52,971 nucleotides of DNA from contig JAKSQO010000016.1 of assembly GCA_024404095.1 (NCBI GenBank), positions 1-52,971 of the forward strand. The letters run 5' to 3'. This DNA comes from Clostridia bacterium. Its GTDB lineage: Bacteria > Bacillota > Clostridia > Oscillospirales > Acutalibacteraceae. Positions 35,895 through 43,863 of this stretch are shown in pieces (position 1 is the stretch's first letter; every line of letters begins with the position of its first letter). The position numbers and the translations under genes were made by a program. Below the pieces are notes generated by a model. The model saw only the letters and a list, made by a program, of their open reading frames with translations, ran no database searches and was not told the DNA's origin.

Positions 35895-37649
35895 ATGTCG
35901 GAATTTGCTTATAAAGGTAATAAATTCCTGCTTGACGGGCAGGAATATACAATAATTTCAGGTGCTATGCACTATTTCCGTATTCCCCGGGAATACTGGC
36001 GCGACAGACTTCTGAAGCTGAAAGAGTGCGGCTTCAATACGGTTGAAACCTATACCTGCTGGAATCTTCACGAGCCTCAGGAGGGTGTGTTTGATTTTTC
36101 GGGTATGCTTGATCTCGAGGCTTATATTGATATTGCGGGTGAGCTTGGTCTTAATGTTATTCTTCGCCCCGGTCCGTACATCTGCGCTGAGTGGGAATTC
36201 GGCGGATTGCCTGCATGGCTTCTCAACTATAAGGATATGGATATCCGTTGTAATGACGAGGTGTTCATTTCAAAGGTGGAGCGTTATTATAAGGAGCTTC
36301 TTCGCAGAATTGTTCCGAAGCTTTGCACAAACGGCGGCAATATCATCATGATGCAGATTGAAAATGAATACGGGAGCTATGGCGATGACCACGAGTATAT
36401 GCAGAGAATTGCCGATATTTACATCGAAAACGGCGTTGACTGTCAGCTTTATACCTCGGACGGAGCAAACTATTCAATGCTCTCGGGCGGTACGCTCCCT
36501 CAGTATCCGTGCGTTGCAAACTTCGGTTCAAGACCGCTTGAAAACTTTGCTGTGCTTGATGAGTTCAGACCCAATCAGCCGAAAATGTGCGGCGAGTATT
36601 GGTGTGGATGGTTTGACCACTGGTACGATAGTCACCACGTCCGTGATCCGAAGGAAATTGCAAATCTTTTTAAAGATATGATTGACGCAGGCGCATCGCT
36701 GAACTTCTATATGTTCCACGGCGGTACGAACTTCGGCTTTATGAACGGCGCAAACTGCTATGAAGCCTATGAACCGACCATTACAAGCTACGATTATAAT
36801 GCGCTGCTTTCCGAGGCAGGAGACCTTACACCTGCATACTATGAAGTCAGAAAGGTTATTGAAGAGCTTAAGGGTGAAAAGCTTCCGCCGCTTACCGTTA
36901 AAAATTCAGACAAAGCCGCTTACGGCAAATTGAAGCTTACACAGAGAGTTTCCCTCTTTGATGCAATCAAAAAGATTTCTGCTCCCGTTCATACTGCCGC
37001 TCCGAAATTTATGGAGGACATAAAGCAGTATTACGGCTATACTCTCTATTCAACGGTTCTTACAGGGCCGCTTGATAAGAAGGAGCTTAAGTTTGACGTC
37101 TGCCACGACAGAGCTGTTGTTTATATTGACGGCAGGTTCGCAGGCTATTACGAGCGTTCGCGTCACACCGATAAGATTGAAATCGGACTCGGTAAGGGCG
37201 AGAGTATGAAGCTTGATATTCTGTGCGAGAATATGGGACGGGTTAATTACGGCCCGAATATTATGGACAGAAAGGGGCTTAAGGGTATCCGTTTTGACCT
37301 TCAGTATCACTTCGGCTGGGATATGTATCCGTTGCCGCTTGATAATCTTTCCGAGCTTGAGTTTGAAATGGCTGAGGGAGAAACAGATGTTGCGTCGTTC
37401 TTCCGCGGATATCTTGATATTGACGGTGAGCCTTCAGACACATTTATCAGACTTGACGGCTTCCATAAGGGTGTTGTATTTGTCAACGGATTTAATCTCG
37501 GACGTTACTACAATGATGCGGGTCCGCAGAAAACGCTCTACTGTCCTGCCCCGATGCTTAAGACAGGTAAAAATGAAATTATTGTATTTGAATCCGATTC
37601 GGTACAGAACGAAACAATTGAATTTATGGATACTCCTGATCTTGGATAG
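35895..37649 (+). CDS. beta-galactosidase, GH35 family
   Basis: A 584-residue cytoplasmic GH35 enzyme releasing beta-linked galactose. Diagnostic features: SGAMHYFRIPREYW near the start, the TIM-barrel acid/base Glu158 in QIENEYG, the nucleophile Glu234 in CGEYWCGWFDHW, and HGGTNFGF. Beta-sandwich domains fill residues 330-584. There is no signal peptide, and the length is normal for bacterial GH35. GGAGG lies 7 bp before the start. It is a single-gene unit with its own promoter and terminator. Confidence 0.95.
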   Translation: MSEFAYKGNKFLLDGQEYTIISGAMHYFRIPREYWRDRLLKLKECGFNTVETYTCWNLHEPQEGVFDFSGMLDLEAYIDIAGELGLNVILRPGPYICAEWEFGGLPAWLLNYKDMDIRCNDEVFISKVERYYKELLRRIVPKLCTNGGNIIMMQIENEYGSYGDDHEYMQRIADIYIENGVDCQLYTSDGANYSMLSGGTLPQYPCVANFGSRPLENFAVLDEFRPNQPKMCGEYWCGWFDHWYDSHHVRDPKEIANLFKDMIDAGASLNFYMFHGGTNFGFMNGANCYEAYEPTITSYDYNALLSEAGDLTPAYYEVRKVIEELKGEKLPPLTVKNSDKAAYGKLKLTQRVSLFDAIKKISAPVHTAAPKFMEDIKQYYGYTLYSTVLTGPLDKKELKFDVCHDRAVVYIDGRFAGYYERSRHTDKIEIGLGKGESMKLDILCENMGRVNYGPNIMDRKGLKGIRFDLQYHFGWDMYPLPLDNLSELEFEMAEGETDVASFFRGYLDIDGEPSDTFIRLDGFHKGVVFVNGFNLGRYYNDAGPQKTLYCPAPMLKTGKNEIIVFESDSVQNETIEFMDTPDLG

Positions 37650-37653
37650 GAAA

Positions 37654-37684
37654 AACGGCGCAAGGCTTAACACCCTGCGCCGTT
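37654..37684. terminator. bidirectional terminator between GH35 and the serine hydrolase
   Basis: Stem AACGGCGCA/TGCGCCGTT with A/T tracts on both sides. It ends both the GH35 gene and the minus-strand acyl-carrier operon. Confidence 0.88.
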
Positions 37685-37691
37685 AATATTT

Positions 37692-38543
37692 TTATTTCGT
37701 AAAGAATTTATCAACAAGCACGGTTCTGTCATCAGAAGAGTAGTATCCTCTGATCATAACGGCTCTTTTCTCTGCGGGAATCATAATGATTATCTGTCCG
37801 TTCGCGCCTGTCTTGTAATAACAATCGGGATAGGCATCTCTTCTGACTATTCCGTAGCCGTTTTCAAGGCTGAGCTTTATATATTCGGGAGACAGAAGCT
37901 GCATATTCTTGTATTTTCCCTCGTTTGCCCAAAGATAACCGAGTCTTGCAATATCACGGTCATTCGCACAAAAACCTGAACCGCCCGTTGTATAACCCTG
38001 CGGACAAACTGACCATGAGCTTTCACGGAAACCGAGTTTGACAAACAGCTCACGGTGAAGAAATGCAAAAACATTTTCGTGAATTATGCTTTCAACAACA
38101 CGGCAGACAAGGTAAAATGCCGCATCAGTATAGTGATAGTCAACTGCTCTCGTCCCTTCAATCGGAAGAGCAAGTATATAGCTGAGCCAGTCCGATATAC
38201 CCTCGTCGTTCGGATTGTCTATATCGAGATTTCCGTTAATGAGTCCTGTTTCGTGGCGAAGACAATCGTGCAGTGTGACTTCTTTCCATTTTGGCTCGGC
38301 AGGTTCGGGACAGTTTTCGATAAGTTTTACTATCGGAGTATGAAGGTCAACAAGTCCTCTGTCATAAAGAAGTCCGACAGCAGCCCCCGAGATGAATTTT
38401 GACACGGAATAGACGTCCGTACACCACGGAGCAGGAACAATCTCTTTGCTTTTCTCTTCTCCGTCTGTTATCTCTGTAACGCCGTATATGTTATATTTTT
38501 GTTCTTTGATAAAGGATACTATCTGATTTAATGTGCTTTCCAT
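37692..38543 (-). CDS. beta-lactamase-fold serine hydrolase (class C / esterase type)
   Basis: 283 residues without signal peptide. The class C/penicillin-binding-protein-like active site is visible: SVSK (46-49, the S-x-x-K nucleophile/base pair) and a second motif around HYTDAAF in place of Y-x-N. Relatives include esterases, D-amino-acid amidases and the peptidases that trim NRPS products. Last gene of the operon with the adenylating enzyme, condensation protein and ACP, 84 bp after the ACP stop with a hairpin between. The start is ATG 38543 after GGAGAG; the TTG at 38549 is ignored. Role inferred: release, trimming or repair of the pathway product. Confidence 0.8.
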   Translation of the reverse strand: MESTLNQIVSFIKEQKYNIYGVTEITDGEEKSKEIVPAPWCTDVYSVSKFISGAAVGLLYDRGLVDLHTPIVKLIENCPEPAEPKWKEVTLHDCLRHETGLINGNLDIDNPNDEGISDWLSYILALPIEGTRAVDYHYTDAAFYLVCRVVESIIHENVFAFLHRELFVKLGFRESSWSVCPQGYTTGGSGFCANDRDIARLGYLWANEGKYKNMQLLSPEYIKLSLENGYGIVRRDAYPDCYYKTGANGQIIIMIPAEKRAVMIRGYYSSDDRTVLVDKFFTK

Positions 38544-38572
38544 TGACAAACTCTCCTTATTATATCAATATA

Positions 38573-38604
38573 GCGTTGAAAAGAGATGGTTGCCTTTTCA
38601 ACGC
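38573..38604 (-). promoter_or_regulatory. intercistronic hairpin between the ACP and serine hydrolase genes
   Basis: A perfect 11-bp inverted repeat (GCGTTGAAAAG / CTTTTCAACGC) with a 10-nt loop and no U-run. It may act as a processing site, partial terminator or RNA stabiliser, lowering hydrolase expression relative to the ACP. Confidence 0.6.
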
Positions 38605-38627
38605 CATATAAAAAGCTATAAACGATT

Positions 38628-38852
38628 TCAGCTGTTTTTTTCGAGATATTCAATAAGTCCGCCGACAGTTTTGATTGAAGTGAAATCCTTGTCGGGAATT
38701 GTTACGTCGAATTCTTTTTCAATTTCAACAGAAACCATAACAAGGTCGAGTGAGCTCAGACCGAGGTCACCGAGAAGTCTTGCATCGGGTGTGATATCTT
38801 CGGGTTCCACAGGAACGCAGTTACAGATTATTTCTTTAAGTTTCTCAAGCAT
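38628..38852 (-). CDS. free-standing acyl/peptidyl carrier protein
   Basis: A 74-residue four-helix carrier protein. The phosphopantetheine site is Ser34 in DLGLSSLDLV, followed by the acidic helix VSVEIEKEFDVTIPD. It lies between the condensation protein (20 bp upstream) and the serine hydrolase. There are no fab genes nearby, so this is a pathway-specific carrier rather than the fatty-acid ACP. It should carry the acyl or aminoacyl unit activated by the AMP-ligase encoded in the same operon. No phosphopantetheinyl transferase is in the window. Confidence 0.92.
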   Translation of the reverse strand: MLEKLKEIICNCVPVEPEDITPDARLLGDLGLSSLDLVMVSVEIEKEFDVTIPDKDFTSIKTVGGLIEYLEKNS

Positions 38853-38872
38853 ATTTATATTCCTTTCTGCAA

Positions 38873-40258
38873 TCAGAGCTGATCGATAATTTCGCCTAAT
38901 GTCATGTTCGGGTTTTCAATACCGAGCTTAAGAGCTTTTGCAGTGCCATTGTTAAGATTTTCGATATCCTCAACGCTCACAAACTTAGTGCGGTGGATAC
39001 AGGAAATCTTAAGACATCCGCTGTGAGTATCCTTCATCGCAAAAGTATACAGAACAATAAAGTATCTGTCAAGGGAATAGCCCTCAAATTCGTACTCCCA
39101 GTTGTTCATTGTATTCGCCTCAAGAGGGAACCATGAGAACATCATTGTTGAAGCGGCTTCGGCGGCAGAATAGTTAAACATCTTCTGCTGAAGGGTTCTG
39201 TATTCAAGATACGGGTAGTCCATATGTCTGAATGCCCAGAACTGAAGCTCCTTCATTTTCCCGAGAGCTTCCATAAATGTCAGATTTTCGGGAAGCACAA
39301 TTCTCCACGGAAGCGGAGCGGCAACTGTACCGCCTGCACGCTTTTCGGTGAGGTTGTGTCTTCGGGGACAGAGAACGATAAAATAAGTGTCATTGACTCT
39401 GTTGTTTATTTTAATAAGATGCAGTCGCATTGCGAGCTGAACGAGACATTCGCCGCTTATGCCGTTTTCATCCATAAAGCTGAAGATTTTCTGACTGTCT
39501 TCATAGGGAATTGTGCGCTTTGTAAGTTCAGCCTTGTCGTGAATCGGGTCAAACAGAGATACCGCCTTAAGGTCGGGATTCTTTTTCTTTTTGCGTTCAG
39601 CGTCAAGAAATTTCGGACCCTCAACTCCGAGGTAGGTCGGTTCTCCGTCCTTTTCGAAGAACTCCCTGTAAGCCTGTTCCTCTTTCTTTATATTTTCGGG
39701 ATTTGCCACATAGGCAAGCTCTTTTTTGATTATTTCCTCATAGCTTCCGAGCGGCTTGGGCATTTTTGCGCCATCCTTAAGATGGTCGTAAACGGCAAAA
39801 AGATCAGCGAAAAATGTAAACACAGCCGCATTATCCATTACAAGATGATGGACGTTGATATAAACACCGCTGCGGTTATCCTCTGTACGGAAGAATTTTA
39901 TTCTGAATGTTTCGCCCTTAAGCATTCTGATAGGCTTCTGTGCATCTGCGGTAAGTGTGTCAATGCGCTCCTGCTCAGATTTAAAGCTCAGCACGGGGAT
40001 TTCATCTACTGTAAATCTATCAATGAAGTACTGCTTTATTTTGCCTTTTTCCTTGAAAAATCTCAGACGCAGACAGTCATTTCTCTCGATTTCAATATTG
40101 AAAGCCTTTTTCATCGTATCGAAATCAATCTCTTTTGTGACTATGATTGATTCAGGAATCTGAGTAACCTGCTTGTGCAGAAAGCTGTATTTCAGCATGA
40201 ACTGAATCATATCCTGCGGCGGAATAAGGTCATACGTTGCGTAAGGCAGATTTTTCAT
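38873..40258 (-). CDS. stand-alone condensation-domain (NRPS C-type) acyltransferase
   Basis: A 461-residue single condensation domain. It opens with YDLIPPQDMIQF, like an NRPS C domain, and carries the catalytic HHxxxD motif as HHLVMD (137-142); the second half begins near residue 240. Such proteins join a carrier-bound acyl or aminoacyl group to an amine or alcohol; free-standing relatives include PapA-type acyltransferases. GGAGG stands 7 bp before the ATG. It is flanked by the AMP-ligase gene (14 bp upstream) and the ACP gene (20 bp downstream). Confidence 0.85.
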   Translation of the reverse strand: MKNLPYATYDLIPPQDMIQFMLKYSFLHKQVTQIPESIIVTKEIDFDTMKKAFNIEIERNDCLRLRFFKEKGKIKQYFIDRFTVDEIPVLSFKSEQERIDTLTADAQKPIRMLKGETFRIKFFRTEDNRSGVYINVHHLVMDNAAVFTFFADLFAVYDHLKDGAKMPKPLGSYEEIIKKELAYVANPENIKKEEQAYREFFEKDGEPTYLGVEGPKFLDAERKKKKNPDLKAVSLFDPIHDKAELTKRTIPYEDSQKIFSFMDENGISGECLVQLAMRLHLIKINNRVNDTYFIVLCPRRHNLTEKRAGGTVAAPLPWRIVLPENLTFMEALGKMKELQFWAFRHMDYPYLEYRTLQQKMFNYSAAEAASTMMFSWFPLEANTMNNWEYEFEGYSLDRYFIVLYTFAMKDTHSGCLKISCIHRTKFVSVEDIENLNNGTAKALKLGIENPNMTLGEIIDQL

Positions 40259-40272
40259 TTTAAATCCTCCAA

Positions 40273-41829
40273 TCAGATTACGGTTTCGTATCTTTTTATT
40301 TTTCCTGCGCCGGTTTTTTCAAACGGTGTCTCACGGATTTTGATTTTTGAAATAATGTGTGAAGCTTTGGCGGTTTCGTTCATTCCGTCAACAATGCTTT
40401 CAAGAACGGAAGAAATATCCTGGATGTTGTTGACCTCGGCATAGTCAAAATTCGGATAAATCTCAGCAACGATTCGGTCGTTTTCGCCGTAGACAAGAAC
40501 CTCGTCAACAAGCTCAATTCCGCCGAACTTCTTCTCAATTGCCTCGGGAGAAACGTTTTCTCCTCCCGAAAGGATGATAAGATTTTTAACTCTGCCTGTA
40601 ATAAACAGCTGTTTGTCCTCGGTAACATATCCGATGTCGCCTGTTTTCAGCCAGCCATCGACGGTAAACATCTCGGCGGTTTCATCGGGCATATTATAGT
40701 AGCCGAGCATCTTTGTAGGTGTGTTCAGCTGAATTTCACCGTTCTGAATACGAACCTCGCACAGGTCAATAACTCTGCCGACGGATTCGCGTGAAACGGT
40801 GTCATCGGGTACTGAAATGCGGCAGCCTGCCTCAGTCATGCCGTAGCCCTGACGAAGATATATTCCGAGCTTGTCGTATTCTTCAATCAGCTCCGGATTG
40901 AGATAAGCTCCGCCCGAAATCAGCCACGTAATATTTTTGCCGAAAACCTGTTCGGCGGCTTCACGGGGAGACAGCTCGGAATTGCGGAATCGAATCATCT
41001 TGACACGCTGAAGAAGTGACTGTGCAATGAGAGGAACAAGGCGGACAACTCTCGGCTCAAAGGTCTTGAGATTTGTGACGATATCTCTCAGATTTCCGTT
41101 AAGGCAGACCTGAACGCCGTCTTTGAGATTTTTAATGTAATCGCCCGAGAAACAGTAAACGTGATACATCGGGAGAATGGAAAGAGAAACATCATTCTCG
41201 TTAAAGATATCGGTGCAGTAATCGTGGTACATGATGTTTCCGATAAGTGATTTTGTCGAGAGCATAACACCCTTTTTAACACCGGTTGTACCGGAGGTGA
41301 AGATGATAACGGCGCATTCGTCCTTGTCAACTTCAATGTCAGACAGCTCAGCATATTCGGAGCTATCTGAGTATTTTTTATAGATGTCGGCAACTTCATT
41401 TTCGCTGCCGATGTTTTTCATATATTTAAGCGAGGGACATTTTTTTATCAGCTCTTCTGCCTTGTCGGAAAATTCGTCCTCAAACAAAAGCATTTCAACA
41501 TCAACTCTGTTAAAAAGCTCAGCGGCTTCAGCAACAGAAATATCGGGGGAGAATGGAATACCGACATTTCCGCTTAAGAGTACGCCCGAGAAAAATATAA
41601 GATATTCGTAAGATGTTTTGCCGATAATCGCAACATTTATTTTATCTGACACGGTGCTTCTTATCCAACGGCATACAGCGTTGCTGTCATTTCTGACTTT
41701 TATAAAGCTGTTTTCAACAACTTCGCCGTTTTTGATATACTTAAGAAACGGTGAGTCTTTCCATTTTTCGGCACCTGCGTCAAGCAATTCTTTTAAGGAA
41801 GGCGCATAGAAATCGTCCGTAACACTCAA
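40273..41829 (-). CDS. stand-alone AMP-forming acyl/aminoacyl-activating enzyme (ANL superfamily)
   Basis: A 518-residue adenylating enzyme. ANL motifs in order: FTSGTTGVKKGV (177-188), GYGMTE (328-333), TGDIGY (396-401), GRVKNLI (412-418), and the catalytic Lys510 in TGAGKIKR. It should activate a carboxylic acid and load the ACP in its operon. The sequence looks more like fatty-acid/acyl ligases than amino-acid A domains, but specificity cannot be read. No canonical start has normal spacing: AGGAGG abuts a TTG (41829), and no ATG or GTG is in frame nearby; the likely start is this TTG or a rare codon just after it. First gene of the operon. Confidence 0.88.
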   Translation of the reverse strand: MSVTDDFYAPSLKELLDAGAEKWKDSPFLKYIKNGEVVENSFIKVRNDSNAVCRWIRSTVSDKINVAIIGKTSYEYLIFFSGVLLSGNVGIPFSPDISVAEAAELFNRVDVEMLLFEDEFSDKAEELIKKCPSLKYMKNIGSENEVADIYKKYSDSSEYAELSDIEVDKDECAVIIFTSGTTGVKKGVMLSTKSLIGNIMYHDYCTDIFNENDVSLSILPMYHVYCFSGDYIKNLKDGVQVCLNGNLRDIVTNLKTFEPRVVRLVPLIAQSLLQRVKMIRFRNSELSPREAAEQVFGKNITWLISGGAYLNPELIEEYDKLGIYLRQGYGMTEAGCRISVPDDTVSRESVGRVIDLCEVRIQNGEIQLNTPTKMLGYYNMPDETAEMFTVDGWLKTGDIGYVTEDKQLFITGRVKNLIILSGGENVSPEAIEKKFGGIELVDEVLVYGENDRIVAEIYPNFDYAEVNNIQDISSVLESIVDGMNETAKASHIISKIKIRETPFEKTGAGKIKRYETVI

Positions 41830-41857
41830 CCTCCTTACACAAATTTATACATTTTAT

Positions 41858-41886
41858 AGTATATATTTTTTTGGCGAAAAAGTCAA
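41858..41886 (-). promoter_or_regulatory. sigma-A promoter of the acyl-carrier (A-C-ACP-hydrolase) operon
   Basis: On the minus strand: TTGACT (41881-41886), 17-bp spacer, TATACT (41858-41863). The expected start is near 41851, where a five-codon frame (ATG at 41852, stop overlapping the ribosome binding site) begins. Confidence 0.78.
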
Positions 41887-41893
41887 GAAATAA

Positions 41894-41922
41894 AAAGCTG
41901 TTGCATTACCAACAGCTTTACA
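41894..41922 (-). terminator. intrinsic terminator after the MFS gene upstream of the acyl-carrier operon
   Basis: Stem AAAGCTGTTG/CAACAGCTTT followed on the minus strand by TTATTTCTT. It separates the MFS transcript from the acyl-carrier operon. Confidence 0.85.
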
Positions 41923-41925
41923 GAA

Positions 41926-43209
41926 TTATTTTTTGTTCTGTGTCTGCTTTGACACAATTTCTTTGTTAAATACAAGTGCGATAACTGTAAGCACAGTTGA
42001 AATCAGACATAGCACCTGTTGACCGTTTGCGCTGAATCCGAGGACTGTACCTCCTGACGACTGAATGCTGCTGAGAATTACGCTTCCTATGCAGGATGCG
42101 ATAAAACCGAAAACGCCACGGACGCTGTTGTTGACGGCTATTGCGGATAAGATATATTCCTCATCAACATAGCTGTACATCATATTGAAAGTGTTTTGAC
42201 CGGTTCCCGCAAGTCCCATATTGAAAAGAATTGTGGAGGGCAGAATCAGCCAGCGTGAGGGTGCCGCAACAAAAATACCGACAACGAACGATGCAAGAAT
42301 AAGAAGATTACCGAGATAATAGCCTTTTGCATATGAATGTTTGTCGGAGTATTTGCCGAGCGGTTTTGATACTGCAAAACGTCCCATACAGGCGATAACG
42401 TTGATAATCTGAATAGTGCTTACCGAAAATCCGAGGTCAACTGTTTTGTATGTTCCCATAAAGCCCATTGTCATATAGCGTGCAATTTCGGAGATTGAGG
42501 TCAGAATGATTGTATTTCTGACTTCTCTCTTTCTGAGGGTATGATTGATAATCGCCGATACGCTTTGCTTTTTCCCGTTTTCACTCAGCGGATTTTCTTT
42601 CATCAGAGAAAGGCAGGAAAAGTTGAAGCCGCAGATTATTACCATTGTAACCGCAAGAAAGATGAACGCGCCATGCAGATTGCCTCCTGCCTCATATCTG
42701 TCGGTGATGAAGCCCGTACCGAGTGTAAAAAATACACCGCCCAACAGTGAAATCATTTCCTTTGTCGCTGAATAGGAGCCTCTTTTGTCAGGCGAAACAA
42801 ATGAGTTACCCCAGCGATAGCATATCGAGGTGTTGAGGTACAGCATCAGATATGCGAGAAGTATCAGCCCCGTAACCGCAAAAGCCTTGCCCGAAAGGCT
42901 CAGCGGCAAAAACGGAACAGTATACATTGCCGCAAAAAACAGCTGGCTGAGTGTGTCAAGGACAATAACAGGTTTCTTGATTTTTTTAAGCTTTCCTGCA
43001 AGCGGGATTGAAAAAAGCTGAAATAAAAATGTAAACGAAATCAGAGAGGATAATAAGCCCGTAAGAGCGTCGCTGAGTCCTATATCTTTAAGGAGCTTTG
43101 CGAGAAAAGCGTCTGTTGCAAGAAGTGATATGAAGTACTCGAACATACATTGTGCTGTGTATGCCGAGCGCGATTTTTGGTAGTCCTTAGTTTCAAAAAT
43201 ACTGTTCAT
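41926..43209 (-). CDS. MFS transporter, 12-TM
   Basis: A 427-residue major facilitator superfamily protein with about 12 hydrophobic segments. The N-terminus (YTAQCMFEYFISLLATDAFLAKLL) recalls a group of uncharacterised clostridial MFS proteins. The start is ATG 43209, which has AAAGGA before it; the frame is open 8 codons further upstream. It is transcribed separately but next to the acyl-carrier operon and in the same direction, so it could export its product; that link is inference from position only. A leader of roughly 90 nt precedes it. Confidence 0.82.
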   Translation of the reverse strand: MNSIFETKDYQKSRSAYTAQCMFEYFISLLATDAFLAKLLKDIGLSDALTGLLSSLISFTFLFQLFSIPLAGKLKKIKKPVIVLDTLSQLFFAAMYTVPFLPLSLSGKAFAVTGLILLAYLMLYLNTSICYRWGNSFVSPDKRGSYSATKEMISLLGGVFFTLGTGFITDRYEAGGNLHGAFIFLAVTMVIICGFNFSCLSLMKENPLSENGKKQSVSAIINHTLRKREVRNTIILTSISEIARYMTMGFMGTYKTVDLGFSVSTIQIINVIACMGRFAVSKPLGKYSDKHSYAKGYYLGNLLILASFVVGIFVAAPSRWLILPSTILFNMGLAGTGQNTFNMMYSYVDEEYILSAIAVNNSVRGVFGFIASCIGSVILSSIQSSGGTVLGFSANGQQVLCLISTVLTVIALVFNKEIVSKQTQNKK

Positions 43210-43302
43210 TATTTTTCCTTTATCAATACGCATGAGTTTGCTTGTTGTAATAAGCTCAGCGTCGTGGTTCCTCTTTTTAAAGTTGGTTATCTATTCCAAT
43301 TT

Positions 43303-43330
43303 ATTATACATTATTATTTTGGGATTGCAA
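43303..43330 (-). promoter_or_regulatory. putative promoter of the MFS gene at 41926-43209
   Basis: On the minus strand: TTGCAA (43325-43330), 16-bp spacer, TATAAT (43303-43308). Confidence 0.6.
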
Positions 43331-43333
43331 TAC

Positions 43334-43362
43334 TTGACATAGAATAGAAAATATGTTAAAAA
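43334..43362 (+). promoter_or_regulatory. promoter of the chagasin-like inhibitor gene
   Basis: TTGACA (43334-43339), 17-bp spacer, TAAAAA (43357-43362), 24 bp before the ATG. Confidence 0.65.
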
Positions 43363-43386
43363 AGATGGCAAAAGGGGAAATGGAAA

Positions 43387-43812
43387 ATGTTTGGAAAAAT
43401 AATGGGTTTTATTATGGGCGCAGTTGTTCTTGTATGCGCTGTTTTCGGAATAATACATTGCTGCAAGGCCGAGAGTAATGAAATGATTCAATACAACAAA
43501 GATAAAACTTCTCTGACAATTTCGCTTGAAGAAAATGCGACAACAGGCTACCAATGGGTACAGACTGCTCAGGATGAAGGTGTTGTCAAGCTGACAGAGG
43601 ACAAAAATATTTCACAAACAAAAAAGGCGGTCGACGGTGCGCCTACCACAAGAGTTTTTACATTCAAGCCCGTTGCTGAGGGCAAAACATTATTGACGTT
43701 TTCTTATGAGAGAAGCTGGGAAAACGAACCCGTAAGAGTTGTGACAATCAGCGTGAAAGTCAATGCGGATATGACAGTCAGTGCAGAGCTTGTTTCAGAT
43801 ATAAGTGAATAA
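43387..43812 (+). CDS. chagasin-like (I42) cysteine-protease inhibitor, membrane-anchored
   Basis: 141 residues: an N-terminal hydrophobic anchor or signal (about 5-24) and an immunoglobulin-like inhibitor domain. The three chagasin loops are recognisable: NATTGYQW (50-57, the NPTTG loop), GAPTTRVFTF (84-93, replacing the usual GxGG loop) and RSWE (109-112, the RPWE loop). Family members block papain-type cysteine proteases. Displayed outside, it could guard surface proteins against host or community proteases. AAAGGGG lies before the ATG. It is monocistronic. Confidence 0.82.
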   Translation: MFGKIMGFIMGAVVLVCAVFGIIHCCKAESNEMIQYNKDKTSLTISLEENATTGYQWVQTAQDEGVVKLTEDKNISQTKKAVDGAPTTRVFTFKPVAEGKTLLTFSYERSWENEPVRVVTISVKVNADMTVSAELVSDISE

Positions 43813-43816
43813 AAAT

Positions 43817-43850
43817 GACCCGATTGGATTTTTGATTTCCAATCGGGTTT
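43817..43850. terminator. bidirectional terminator after the chagasin-like gene
   Basis: Stem GACCCGATTGGA/TCCAATCGGGTT. It serves convergent genes, with a T-rich flank (CATTTTTATT) on the minus strand. Confidence 0.8.
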
Positions 43851-43863
43851 ACTGTTTGTCTGA

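Noticed and set aside
39224..40150. Long antisense frame of 308 codons on the plus strand
   Set aside because: It lies wholly opposite the condensation-protein gene, which has clear motifs and a ribosome binding site. The antisense product is cysteine/phenylalanine rich with no recognisable domain.
38628..41829. D-alanylation (dlt) operon
   Set aside because: A carrier protein and AMP-ligase are present, but there is no DltB (MBOAT) or DltD, and a condensation-type protein takes their place.
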